Shown: positions 43,513-52,016 of the stretch, one piece after another
Layout: each line of letters begins with the position of its first letter
Numbering within the stretch: position 1 is the stretch's first letter
DNA from: Pyxidicoccus trucidator
GTDB lineage: Bacteria; Myxococcota; Myxococcia; Myxococcales; Myxococcaceae
Length of the DNA stretch: 64,000 nt
Direction: 5' to 3'
Assembly: GCF_010894435.1 (NCBI RefSeq)
Contig: NZ_JAAIXZ010000026.1
Span: 62,001 to 126,000 of the forward strand
Program-made: the position numbers and the translations under genes
Notes under the pieces: model-generated
Seen by the model: the letters and a program-made list of their open reading frames with translations, nothing else
Told to the model about the DNA's origin: nothing
Database searches by the model: none

Positions 43513-45189
43513 ATGAACTCTGTCCCTGTGACGAGTGAACCGGAGCTGGACCCGTCGGACCCCTACGCTCGCGAGGCGCAGACCTTCCCACGCCTCAGCC
43601 CCGAGATGGCGGAGCGGGTCGCCGCCTACGGCACCGAGGAGCGCCTGCCCGGTGGCACCCTCCTCTTCAAGCGCGGAGACCGGAGCGTCGACTTCTTCTT
43701 CGTCCTCGAAGGGGTCGTCGAACTCTTCGACCTCGACGAGGAAGACCAGCCCCGCGTCTTCGCCGTCCAGGGCGCGCAGCAGTTCACCGGCGAGTTGGAC
43801 CTCTTCACGGACCACCAGATTCTCGTGAGCGGCCGCGCCCAGGGCGACTGCCACGTGGTCCGGGTCAAGTCGCAGGACTTCCGCCGGCTGGTGAGCACCG
43901 AGTCCGACATCGGTGAAATCATCATGCGCGCGTTCATCCTGCGTCGCGTCGGGCTCATCCGGCACTCGCAGGCCGGCGTGGTGCTGATTGGCTCCGGCCA
44001 TGGCGCCGACACGCTCCGCTTGCAACGCTTCCTCACCCGCAATGGCTATCCCCACCGGCTCCTCGACACCGACGTCGACCCGGGGGCCAGCGGCTTCCTG
44101 AACTGCTTCCAGCTCACCCCCGCCCAGCTCCCGGTGGTCATCGCCCCGGGTAGGAACGTCTTCCGGAATCCATCCAACGCCGCGCTCGCGGATGACCTGG
44201 GCTTCAGCGAGCTGGTGGACCCCTCGCATGTCCATGACGTGGCCGTGGTCGGCGCCGGCCCCGCGGGGCTGGCCGCGGCGGTGTACGCCGCCTCGGAGGG
44301 GCTGGAGACTGTCGTCGTCGAGTCGCTGGCGCCCGGGGGGCAGGCGGGGACCAGCTCGAAAATCGAGAACTACCTCGGCTTTCCCACCGGCATCTCCGGC
44401 CAGGCGCTCGCCGGGAGGGCGCAGGTGCAGGCACGGAAGTTCGGGGCGCGGCTCATCATCTCCCGCTCCGTCTCCGGCATCGACTGCGAGCAGGTGCCCT
44501 ACCGCTTGCGGCTGGACGACGGCCGCACCGTGGCCGCGCGCTCGGTGGTCATCGCCACCGGGGCTCGCTACCGCAAGCTCGACGTGCCCGACCTCGCGCG
44601 CTTCGAGGGACAGGGCATCCACTACGCGGCGACGGCCATGGAGTCCAGCCTGTGCACGGGCGAGGAGGTCATCGTCGTGGGCGGGGGAAACTCCGCCGGC
44701 CAGGCCGCCGTGTTCCTCTCCCGCACGGTGGCCAGGCTCCACCTGCTCGTGCGCGCCGGAGGGCTCGCGACGACGATGTCCGACTACCTCGTCCAGCGCA
44801 TCCACTCCTCGCCGCGAATCGAGCTGCACACGCGCACCGAAATCACCGCGCTCTCAGGGGACAGGTTCCTGCGAGAGGTGACGTGGGTGCACCGACCCAC
44901 GGGGGAGACGAGCACGCACCGCATCGGCAACGTGTTCGTGATGATTGGCGCCGAGCCCAACACGGAGTGGCTGAACGGCTGCCTCGAGCTCGACAGCAAG
45001 GGCTTCGTCCGGACGGGACAGGATGCGCAGGGCCGCGCGCTCGCCTCACCGTATGCGACCACACGTTCCGGCATCTACGCGGTGGGCGATGTGCGCTCGG
45101 GTTCGGTGAAGCGCGTGGCGTCGGGCGTGGGTGAGGGCTCCGTGGTGGTGCAGGCGATTCACGGCTTCCTGCACCCGGTGGGAGTCTGA
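43513..45189 (+). CDS. cNMP-binding flavoprotein, thioredoxin reductase-like without CxxC
   Basis: A 558-residue protein. Residues ~35-140 are a cyclic-nucleotide-binding (CRP-like) domain; a short Rossmann-like spacer follows. From residue ~243 it is a two-dinucleotide-domain flavoprotein (VAVVGAGPAGLAAAVYAA and VIVVGGGNSAGQAAVFLS). Where thioredoxin reductase has CATC it reads AATA (HYAATAMESSLCTGEE), so disulfide reduction by the usual route is not possible. An NAD(P)H-dependent reductase gated by cyclic nucleotide or other ligand is inferred. A degraded partial copy of this gene lies at 46.6 kb. Confidence 0.87.
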   Translation: MNSVPVTSEPELDPSDPYAREAQTFPRLSPEMAERVAAYGTEERLPGGTLLFKRGDRSVDFFFVLEGVVELFDLDEEDQPRVFAVQGAQQFTGELDLFTDHQILVSGRAQGDCHVVRVKSQDFRRLVSTESDIGEIIMRAFILRRVGLIRHSQAGVVLIGSGHGADTLRLQRFLTRNGYPHRLLDTDVDPGASGFLNCFQLTPAQLPVVIAPGRNVFRNPSNAALADDLGFSELVDPSHVHDVAVVGAGPAGLAAAVYAASEGLETVVVESLAPGGQAGTSSKIENYLGFPTGISGQALAGRAQVQARKFGARLIISRSVSGIDCEQVPYRLRLDDGRTVAARSVVIATGARYRKLDVPDLARFEGQGIHYAATAMESSLCTGEEVIVVGGGNSAGQAAVFLSRTVARLHLLVRAGGLATTMSDYLVQRIHSSPRIELHTRTEITALSGDRFLREVTWVHRPTGETSTHRIGNVFVMIGAEPNTEWLNGCLELDSKGFVRTGQDAQGRALASPYATTRSGIYAVGDVRSGSVKRVASGVGEGSVVVQAIHGFLHPVGV

Positions 45190-45890
45190 GCCACTTCCTT
45201 CTGGTGACGTCAGCGCTGCCAGAAAGAGGTGAGCTTCAGGGGAAGCGCGTCGAAGGGCTCGGCGTGCACCGCGGCATTGCCCGAATGCGTACCGAGCAGC
45301 AGCCAGCTTCCGCCCTCCAACCGGTAGACCTCCAGCGTCTGGGGACGCGGGTCCACGAGCCACAGGTGCCGCACCCCCTCGCGCGCGTACACGGCCATCT
45401 TCCCGGCCCGGTCCAGCTTCTCTGTGGAGGGAGAAAGCACCTCGCAGAGCCAGTCAGGTGCGAGTTCCACTCCGACGACGTCCGGCAATTCGGGCATGCG
45501 CTCTCGCCGCCATCCCGCGAGGTCTGGCACCAGGACATCGCCACCCAGGTGCAATTCAGGCTCGGGGATGAAGACCCAGCCTCCGGGCCCCTCCTGCCCT
45601 GGTTCATCATCGAACGGCATCAGCCGCTTACCGAGCCGGAAGGCCGCCCGTCCGTGAACCATTCGAGGGCGGGGGCTCACGTACAGCTCACCGTCGATGA
45701 TTTCGCCGACGACGTGCGGCGGGAGGCGCTCCAGCGCCTCGTATGCGCTTCCCGGTCGTGACGGCTTGTCGCTCATGTCCTCAGGATGCGGCTCCTCGTA
45801 CCGCGTCGCAAGCCGCCCCTCCCCCTCCACCTGGATGTCATCGCTCATGTGTCTAGCATGCGCCATACCTCTGACATCCTGTTTGGGTCG
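45136..45890. repeat. Tandem duplication, copy A
   Basis: This segment (3' end of the cNMP-flavoprotein gene, the first Uma2 gene and its 5' flank up to GCCATACCTCTGACATCCTG) is repeated at 46651-47400 at an offset of about 1510-1515 bp. The two Uma2 genes are offset by exactly 1510 bp at both ends, so they contain no net indel. A lipoprotein gene lies between the copies. Confidence 0.85.
45210..45776 (-). CDS. Uma2-family protein (copy A of duplicated pair)
   Basis: A 188-residue Uma2/DUF820 protein: GEIIDGELYVSPRP, DVLVPDLAGWRRERMPE and DWLCEVLSPSTEKLDR form the PD-(D/E)xK-like core. The ATG at 45776 (GAGGAC upstream, sequence MSDKPSRPG) matches usual Uma2 starts; the frame extends to 45866 without better support. 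It converges with the flavoprotein gene. It differs from copy B at 46720-47286 by scattered substitutions and no frameshift, so both copies are probably functional. Confidence 0.87.
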   Translation of the reverse strand: MSDKPSRPGSAYEALERLPPHVVGEIIDGELYVSPRPRMVHGRAAFRLGKRLMPFDDEPGQEGPGGWVFIPEPELHLGGDVLVPDLAGWRRERMPELPDVVGVELAPDWLCEVLSPSTEKLDRAGKMAVYAREGVRHLWLVDPRPQTLEVYRLEGGSWLLLGTHSGNAAVHAEPFDALPLKLTSFWQR

Positions 45891-45991
45891 GAAGACTCCA
45901 CAGGTCCCTACTGGGCTTTCTCATCTACCCCACTTGAATGCCGGGCGCGGCAGCAGCCGCCAGGACCTCAGTCCTCATGCCAGGAGCAGGA

Positions 45992-46573
45992 ATGCGTCTT
46001 CGTCTTTTCGTGGTGGCCGTGCCCGTACTGATGGCCGTGGGATGCGGCGGCACCAGCAGCCACACCGTCAAGGATGTCGGGGCCGACTACCGCCTCTCGG
46101 AGCACCCGGAGCAGGGGTTGGTCATCGTCTCCACCCGCTTCTCCACCGACTGCAAGAATGGGGAGAACCCTTCCGCTGCGCTCGAGTACGAGGACTCCGT
46201 ATACATGCGCAGGAGCACGGGCGTGATTCCCGTGAACGACCTGCACCTCGCACACGACTTCCAAGCACCTCCCGGCCACTTCTCCGTGAAGGCGCTCAAC
46301 GAAGGGGCGTATCAGATCCGACGCCTGAGCATCGGACACATCATGCCCATCACCAAGGAGACACGAACCCCGTTCGAGGTCGAGGCCGGCACGGCTATCT
46401 ATCTAGGCGAAGTCCACTTCAAGCTCACCAACTGCGGCCCCTTCCCGTCCATCACCACCCAGGTCACCGACCAGTGGGAGCGGGACAGCCAGCTCCTTCA
46501 ACAGAAGATGAAGAACATCCGTGCGGAAGAGGTCGTCAAGAGGTTGATCTCGACCCGAACCGGGAAGCGGTAG
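45992..46573 (+). CDS. Lipoprotein of unknown function
   Basis: A 193-residue lipoprotein with lipobox LMAVGCGG. The mature part has beta-rich sequence (QGLVIVSTRFSTDC, SFSVK-type strands, YQIRRLSIGHIMP) ending in a charged helix (QLLQQKMKNIRAEEVVKRL). AGGAGCAGGA lies directly before the ATG at 45992, preferred over ATGs at 45938 and 45977. It sits between the two halves of a tandem duplication and has no counterpart in it. No domain recognised. Confidence 0.75.
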   Translation: MRLRLFVVAVPVLMAVGCGGTSSHTVKDVGADYRLSEHPEQGLVIVSTRFSTDCKNGENPSAALEYEDSVYMRRSTGVIPVNDLHLAHDFQAPPGHFSVKALNEGAYQIRRLSIGHIMPITKETRTPFEVEAGTAIYLGEVHFKLTNCGPFPSITTQVTDQWERDSQLLQQKMKNIRAEEVVKRLISTRTGKR

Positions 46574-46609
46574 CACGCTCACGACAGCAACACCGAAGGA
46601 GCAAGGACT

Positions 46610-46703
46610 CCGCGGCAACGGCCATGGAGTCGAGCCCGTGCATGCCGGAGGGCTCCGTGGTGTGCAGGCGATTCACGGCATCCCGCACCCGGTGGGAGTC
46701 TGA
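46610..46703 (+). pseudogene. Relic of a duplicated cNMP-flavoprotein gene
   Basis: 46615-46650 matches an internal piece of the flavoprotein gene (44629-44660 region, coding ATAMESS). It is joined directly to 46651-46703, which matches the last ~55 bp of that gene (45136-45189), including HPVGV and the stop. About 480 bp between the two pieces is missing, and one base is lost in GTGGTGGTG. This is a decayed partial duplicate. Confidence 0.8.
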
Positions 46704-47400
46704 GCCGTCCCTCCCCGGGTCAGCGCCGCCAGAGCGAGCCCAACTTCACGGGAAGCGCCTCGAACGGCTCGGCGTGGACAGTGAGGTCACCCGTGTGCGT
46801 GCCGAGCAGGAGCCACTTTCCGCCCTCCAGCCGGTAGACCTCCAGCGTCTGGGGACGCGGGTCCGCGAGCCACAGGTGCTTCACTCCCTCCCGTGCGTAG
46901 ACCGCCATCTTCCGGGCCCGGTCCAGCTTCTCGGTGGAAGGGGAGAGCACCTCGCAGAGCCAGTCAGGAGCAAGCTCCACTCCGACGACATCCGGCAGCT
47001 CGAGCATGCGCTCGCGTCGCCAGCCCGCGAGGTCGGGGACCAGCACATCTTCGCCCAAGTGCAGTTCAGGCTCGGGAACGAAGATCCAGCCTCCGGGGCC
47101 TTTACGCTCCGATTGGTTGTCGAATGGCATGAGCTGGTCGCCGAGCAGGAAGGCCGCCCGTCCGTGAATCATTCGAGGGCGAGGACTCACGTACAGCTCG
47201 CCGTCGATGATTTCGCCGACGACGTTCGGCGGGAGGCGCTCCAGCGCCTCGTATGCAAGCTCCCGTCGTGTCGGCTTGTCACTCATGCCCTCAGGATGCG
47301 GCTCCGCGTACCTCCTCGCAAGCCGCCCCTCCCCCTCCACCTGGATGTCCTCGCGCATGTGTCTAGCATGCGCCATACCTCTGACATCCTGAACGAATCA
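46651..47400. repeat. Tandem duplication, copy B
   Basis: Second copy of the unit at 45136-45890, containing the flavoprotein relic end, the second Uma2 gene and its 5' flank. Similarity fades after ACATCCTG near 47391. Confidence 0.85.
46720..47286 (-). CDS. Uma2-family protein (copy B of duplicated pair)
   Basis: A 188-residue near-twin of the protein at 45210-45776, with the same core motifs (GEIIDGELYVSPRP, DVLVPDLAGWRRERM, DWLCEVLSPSTEKLDR) and no disruption. Substitutions such as GREGVKHLWLADPRP show divergence since duplication. ATG 47286 has GAGGGC upstream. It lies downstream of, and convergent with, the flavoprotein relic. Confidence 0.87.
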   Translation of the reverse strand: MSDKPTRRELAYEALERLPPNVVGEIIDGELYVSPRPRMIHGRAAFLLGDQLMPFDNQSERKGPGGWIFVPEPELHLGEDVLVPDLAGWRRERMLELPDVVGVELAPDWLCEVLSPSTEKLDRARKMAVYAREGVKHLWLADPRPQTLEVYRLEGGKWLLLGTHTGDLTVHAEPFEALPVKLGSLWRR

Positions 47401-47461
47401 GGAAATCCCAGAGGTCACATGACCACAGTGCTCCCTCCCCGGAAGGCCGCCCCATGAGAAA

Positions 47462-47490
47462 GCCCCCGGGCTCTCCACGAACCCGGGGGC
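47462..47490 (-). terminator. Intrinsic terminator of the protease operon
   Basis: A perfect 9-bp stem, GCCCCCGGG (47462-47470) with CCCGGGGGC (47482-47490), is followed on the minus strand by TTTCTC. It lies about 30 bp after the stop of the NHL-repeat protein gene, the last gene of the 57.7-47.5 kb operon. Confidence 0.8.
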
Positions 47491-47521
47491 ACCTTGCCAC
47501 GAGAGAGGGCGTGTCCCCGCC

Positions 47522-50500
47522 CTAGCCCTTGTTGTCCTTGTCGACGACGTTGTCCACGCCGTCCTTGTCGTCGTCGCCCGGCGGCTCCTTGCCGTCCGGC
47601 AGGCCGTCGTTGTCGCTGTCCACGTCGAGCACGTTCGGCAGGCCGTCCCCGTCCGCGTCGCCCTGGACCTCTTCCTTGTCCGGCAGCCCGTCACCGTCCT
47701 GGTCGCCCTTCGTGTCGAGCGGAACCTCGAACACCTCCGTGTTCGTCCGTCCCGAGCCGCTGCACTTGCCGTCACCCGGGTAGATGGCCGTGGCAGACCA
47801 CTTGCCGCCCGCCACGGTGAGCCGGTAGTCCTCGAAGGTGCCGCCGGTGGTCGTCGTCACCGTCTGGTAGACGGGGTTGCCTGCGCCATCCGTGTAGCGC
47901 AGGAGGAACTTCTGGCCCGGCCGCTCGGGCTTCGTGTAGCCCTTCACGCGGATGAGGCCACAGCTCTCGGGCGGCTTCTTCGGGTCGTAGAAGTAGACCC
48001 TGCTCTTCTTGTCCGGCTCCAGGTGATACGCGGGGAACTCCTTGCAGCTCACCTTCTGCACTTCCGTCGACTCGATGACCACCGTGGTGCGGCGCATGAG
48101 CGGCGTGCGCACGGTGGCGCCACCCAGCCGCACCAGCGTGTCCCCGCGCGGCACCCACGCGGTGACGTGGGCGTCGTGCTTGACGCAGTCCTTGTCCTTC
48201 TCGTCGGGCTGGAACTTGAGGTGCCCCTCCAACAGCTCGCCCGGCTTCACCATGGCCTTCCTCGGCCCGAAGTCCTGCTTCCAGTGCGCGGGCAGGCCCT
48301 CATAGCGGAAGTACACGAGCTGCGGCTTCTCCCCCGCGTTCTTGAACTGGAAGCCGAAGTCCACCTCGTCATACGGACTGGCGTGGCTGGACGGCTTCAC
48401 CCAGAGGTTCTGCTGGGCGTCGTTGTCGCTGGCGTTGGTGTCGTAGGTCATCCTGCGCAGCTGCACCTTCACGCAGTTGTGCGGGTCATCCACGCCCACG
48501 GGCTTCCACACCACGTAGATGTCCCGGAACTCGCCCGAGGGAATCACGGGGATGATGACGCTCTTGTACAGGTCGAACGAGCCCACGCCATCCACGGTGT
48601 GGTACGGCGCGGAGAGCAGGAAGCGGACCTCGGTGTCGTACGCATCCGCCGGGCCGTCGTTGTAGACGCGGGCGTAGATGCGGTTGTCCTGGTCCGCGAT
48701 GGGCCGCTCGTCCACCTGCGTCGTGTTGTAGCCGCCCCCGTCCTCCTGGTTGTCCACCCAGATGTCCGGGCTCGTCCAGGGCGGGTTGCCCACGCGGATG
48801 CGCACGTTGTAGTCCACGGGCGGCGTGTAATCGACGGTGACGTCATAGCCGCCGTTGGAGGGGCGCTCGGCGGCCACGCGCACGCTGATGCCCGTGCCCG
48901 GAGGCGCGTCCGTGCCGCCCACGCCCAGCGCCGCGTCGCCCACCGTCGTGGCCGGAGTCCTGTCACGAATGACCACCGGCACCTGGCCCTGCGGAATCGC
49001 CTTGTTGGCGTAGTACACGAGCACGCCCTTGCCCGGCACCGTCTGGTCCCGGTTCGCCAGCGCCTGCGTGCGCGCCTCCACCCAGTAGAAGTGCGTCTCC
49101 TCCTCGAAGGAAGTCACACCCGGCGTCAGGCCGATGGCGATGGCGCCGTACTGCCCCGCCACCAGCGTGCTCTGGAAGCTGACCGGAATGGCCGGCTGGC
49201 CCGTGCGGGGCGAGGTCCCCGGCGGCCGGGGGATGAAGAAAACCTGCCCGCCGCTGCTCGTCACCCACGAGGCGTACTGCTTGGACCACACCAGCGGGTG
49301 CGCTCCCTCGAAGGGCAGCGCCATGTTGTCCCACCGGTTGGCGGGCTCGGCGACGGGGAACTCCACATTCTCGTGGGCGAACAGGTCCACGAGCCCGAAC
49401 TGGTGCGAGTAGCCGTGGGCATACTGCGCCAGGGAGTTGCTCGGCCCCTGGATGGAGACGGAGAGCCAGCGGGTGTTGCCTCCGACGACGTAGGGCCAGT
49501 TGCCCGTCGTGGCCCAGTCCCGCGTGAAGGCCGGGTCGTTCACCACGAGGATGACCCGGTCAATGTCATCCTCGGGGTCCGAGGTGGCGCCGTCCAGCGC
49601 GCCGGGCTCGAGGGCCAGCAGCCCGCCCAGCGCGTCCGTGGCCAGCTCCACCAGCGGCGTCTGCGTGTCCGTGTAGTAGTGGGTGCTGTTGTGGGTCAGC
49701 GCCAGGGGGTTCTTGTACACGGGCACCAGCGTGGCCAGGTTGTAGCTGACCTCGTTGATCCACTGCGTCAGCGCGTCGACGCGCTCGGTGACGGTGGCCT
49801 CGTCCGCGCTGCCGGAGACGTCCGGGAAGTTCACCCGGAGGACCAGCGTGTCCTGGACGCCATCCGGGAACGGGCCCCGGCTCACCTGGGCCGGACGGAG
49901 CGCGAGGTTGTTGTTCTTGCGCACCTCGTCCAGCCCCGTGGCGGGCGTCAGCCGGTCATAGAGGTTGGACACGCGCGCCGTCAGCAGGAAGCGGCCGTCA
50001 GCCGCCGTGGCGTCCTCCGGCGCGGGAGGCCGGAAGATGATGGGGCCCACCACGGTGACGCCGTGGACCGTCGTCACGGCGCCGGGCACGGTGGGCACGG
50101 TGGCCAGGTTGCCGGGCACGTTGACGGTGGCGCTGGAGTAGCTCTCGAAGAAGCCGGCGTCGCTCCAGTTCGTGGGGAAGACGAGCGGCGAGGCCGGGTC
50201 CCCCCAGTACAGCCGCACGGCGGAGTTGGTGGCGGGCGCGCTGTTGCGGTTGCGCACCATCACATAGACGTAGTTGTTGGTGCCGTGGCGCGGCTGCTCG
50301 AAGGCGTAGAACCCCAGCCCCTGCTGGGCCGCGGTGGCCAGATTCACGTCCGGCCGGTGGCGCACCAGGATGTCCGGGGAGGACAGGGTGAAGCTCGTCC
50401 CGGTGGGCTCCGTGCCGGTGTCTCCCAGGTAGTCGCGCACGTACAAGTCGAACGGCTTCGGCGCGCCCGAGCCCAGGAAGGCCACCAGCCGCGCGGCGTC

Positions 50501-51433
50501 CGAGTCGATGACGAACACGCGCCCCAGCCCGTCAATCTCCAGCTTCTGCGGCGAGGTGAACAGGGGGGCGATGCCCAGGGTGGAGTCGAAGCTCCCATCC
50601 GGGCGGAAGACGGTGACGCGGTGGTTCTGCGCGTCGGCCACCCACATCATCCCGTCCGGCGCCACGGCGACGTCGCGCGGGCTGCGGAACTGCGAGGTGC
50701 CCGTGCCCATGGAGCCGAAGCGCAGGGGCGCGCCCACCGCGGGGATTTTGACAATCTGGTTGTTGCCCGTGTCCGCCACGTAGAAGGTGCCATCCGGGCC
50801 CACGTCGAACCCGCTGGCGCCGAACCACGTGGGGTCCGAGTGCGCGACTTCCCAGCTCGTGTCGTTCGGCCCGTCCGCCACGAGGATGCGGCTGTTGCCC
50901 GAGTCGAGCAGGTACACCCGGCCCAGCGGCCCCACGGCGAGGTCCTTCGGCTGGGTGATATTCACACCCGCCACGGTGTTGCGCGTGGCGGAGGCGAAGG
51001 CCGCGTCGTACGTGTAGCTGGAGGTGGCGGCGTTCCACCGGTACAGCTCCACCTCACCGCCCACGCTGTCCAGCGCGTAGAGGTTGCCCTGCGCGTCGGC
51101 GGCCACGCCCTGGGGCTGGTTGAGGGCCTGCTCCTGGGCGGGGTCCGCCACGAAGCCGACCTCCGACCAGGTGGGGGTGCCTCCCGCGAGGGTGGAGATG
51201 TCCGTGTACTTGATGCGCCGGTGGGCGGTGTCCGCCACCAGCACGCGCCCGTTCAGCTCGTCGACGCCCACGCCGAAGGGAATGAGGAAGTCGCCGGTGA
51301 CGGGGTTGGGCGCGCCGGCATCGGCCGCGCCGCCGCCCAGGGAGGTCTGACTCCAGAAGAGGGAGAGACCTGCGAGCAAGGCAAGAGGACGCCGCACCGC
51401 CCGGAGGCGGTGGGTGGGACGGTTGGGGCTCAC
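47522..51433 (-). CDS. Giant exported NHL-repeat protein with inactive M6-like domain
   Basis: A 1303-residue secreted protein with an N-terminal signal (LALLAGLSLFWSQTSLGG). Residues ~45-320 are NHL repeats (GVAADAQGNLYALDSV, DVAVAPDGMMWVADAQNHRV) forming a propeller. Residues ~570-770 resemble an M6 immune-inhibitor-A-type peptidase, but the zinc motif is H673-G-Y-S-H677 in AHGYSHQFGLVDLF, with Gly for the catalytic Glu. The WDNM segment of M6 enzymes is still present. Beta-sandwich domains follow, then a thrombospondin type-3-like Asp-rich end (DGLPNVLDVDSDNDGLPDG) that should bind calcium. It is probably a pseudoenzyme or adhesin. Confidence 0.85.
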   Translation of the reverse strand: MSPNRPTHRLRAVRRPLALLAGLSLFWSQTSLGGGAADAGAPNPVTGDFLIPFGVGVDELNGRVLVADTAHRRIKYTDISTLAGGTPTWSEVGFVADPAQEQALNQPQGVAADAQGNLYALDSVGGEVELYRWNAATSSYTYDAAFASATRNTVAGVNITQPKDLAVGPLGRVYLLDSGNSRILVADGPNDTSWEVAHSDPTWFGASGFDVGPDGTFYVADTGNNQIVKIPAVGAPLRFGSMGTGTSQFRSPRDVAVAPDGMMWVADAQNHRVTVFRPDGSFDSTLGIAPLFTSPQKLEIDGLGRVFVIDSDAARLVAFLGSGAPKPFDLYVRDYLGDTGTEPTGTSFTLSSPDILVRHRPDVNLATAAQQGLGFYAFEQPRHGTNNYVYVMVRNRNSAPATNSAVRLYWGDPASPLVFPTNWSDAGFFESYSSATVNVPGNLATVPTVPGAVTTVHGVTVVGPIIFRPPAPEDATAADGRFLLTARVSNLYDRLTPATGLDEVRKNNNLALRPAQVSRGPFPDGVQDTLVLRVNFPDVSGSADEATVTERVDALTQWINEVSYNLATLVPVYKNPLALTHNSTHYYTDTQTPLVELATDALGGLLALEPGALDGATSDPEDDIDRVILVVNDPAFTRDWATTGNWPYVVGGNTRWLSVSIQGPSNSLAQYAHGYSHQFGLVDLFAHENVEFPVAEPANRWDNMALPFEGAHPLVWSKQYASWVTSSGGQVFFIPRPPGTSPRTGQPAIPVSFQSTLVAGQYGAIAIGLTPGVTSFEEETHFYWVEARTQALANRDQTVPGKGVLVYYANKAIPQGQVPVVIRDRTPATTVGDAALGVGGTDAPPGTGISVRVAAERPSNGGYDVTVDYTPPVDYNVRIRVGNPPWTSPDIWVDNQEDGGGYNTTQVDERPIADQDNRIYARVYNDGPADAYDTEVRFLLSAPYHTVDGVGSFDLYKSVIIPVIPSGEFRDIYVVWKPVGVDDPHNCVKVQLRRMTYDTNASDNDAQQNLWVKPSSHASPYDEVDFGFQFKNAGEKPQLVYFRYEGLPAHWKQDFGPRKAMVKPGELLEGHLKFQPDEKDKDCVKHDAHVTAWVPRGDTLVRLGGATVRTPLMRRTTVVIESTEVQKVSCKEFPAYHLEPDKKSRVYFYDPKKPPESCGLIRVKGYTKPERPGQKFLLRYTDGAGNPVYQTVTTTTGGTFEDYRLTVAGGKWSATAIYPGDGKCSGSGRTNTEVFEVPLDTKGDQDGDGLPDKEEVQGDADGDGLPNVLDVDSDNDGLPDGKEPPGDDDKDGVDNVVDKDNKG

Positions 51434-51455
51434 GGAAGGGAGTCCTTTCTGGGAA

Positions 51456-52016
51456 TTACTTGTCGAGGAGGAACCGGGCGCGAGCCACGGAGGCCTTGTG
51501 CTTCGTGGACTTGGAATTCTTCGTCACGTAGTCCGTCAGGACGGACTTCCCGTCGGACCAGCGTGACACCTCCATCAGCGCCAACTCGCGGACGGCATCG
51601 TCCGTGTCGTCCAGGAACGTGAGCGTCTCCTGCTTCGCGAGCTCGGGGCCCCGGCGCGAGAAGGTGTTCAGCGACAGCCGCCGCAGCCCGGGGCTGGTGG
51701 CCTTGCCGGCCTCGGCCACATGGCGGCCCAGGCGCGCATCCCACGGCATCTTCTCCGCCGGCTGCGACGTCAGGTAGGCGAGCACGGAGGCACGCACGGC
51801 CTCCGCCTCTGGCTTGCCTTCCACGGACTCCCAGATGTCCGAGAGGGCGGAGGCCCGCGCCTTGGCCGCCACCTCCTTCTCGAAGCGGGCGAAGGCGCTG
51901 AGCCGCGCGAGGCCATCATCGGTGGCGAAGTCGCGGCCGAGCTCCACGGCGCTCGTCTGGGCCAGGGCCACGGTGGAGACGGTGAGTGCCAGGACAGCAA
52001 GCAGGCGCCGGTTCAT
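51456..52016 (-). CDS. Small exported HEAT-like repeat protein
   Basis: A 186-residue protein with signal peptide MNRRLLAVLALTVSTVALAQ. The mature part is helical and charged, with repeats like TSPGLRRLSLNTFSRRG and DDAVRELALMEVSRWSDG that look like HEAT/PBS-type helical hairpins. The ATG at 52016 overlaps the stop of the metalloprotease gene by 4 bp, so it is translationally coupled. It lies between the active and the apparently inactive protease homologues and may bridge or inhibit them; that is inference from position. Confidence 0.8.
   Translation of the reverse strand: MNRRLLAVLALTVSTVALAQTSAVELGRDFATDDGLARLSAFARFEKEVAAKARASALSDIWESVEGKPEAEAVRASVLAYLTSQPAEKMPWDARLGRHVAEAGKATSPGLRRLSLNTFSRRGPELAKQETLTFLDDTDDAVRELALMEVSRWSDGKSVLTDYVTKNSKSTKHKASVARARFLLDK

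Noticed and set aside
47522..47720. Asp-rich C-terminus as a frameshifted or low-quality end
   Set aside because: The regular D-x-D-x-D-G-L spacing matches type-3 thrombospondin calcium repeats, so the end is genuine.
48023..51622. 1199-codon plus-strand frame
   Set aside because: Antisense shadow of the NHL-repeat gene; no domain, very high Arg/Val/His content.
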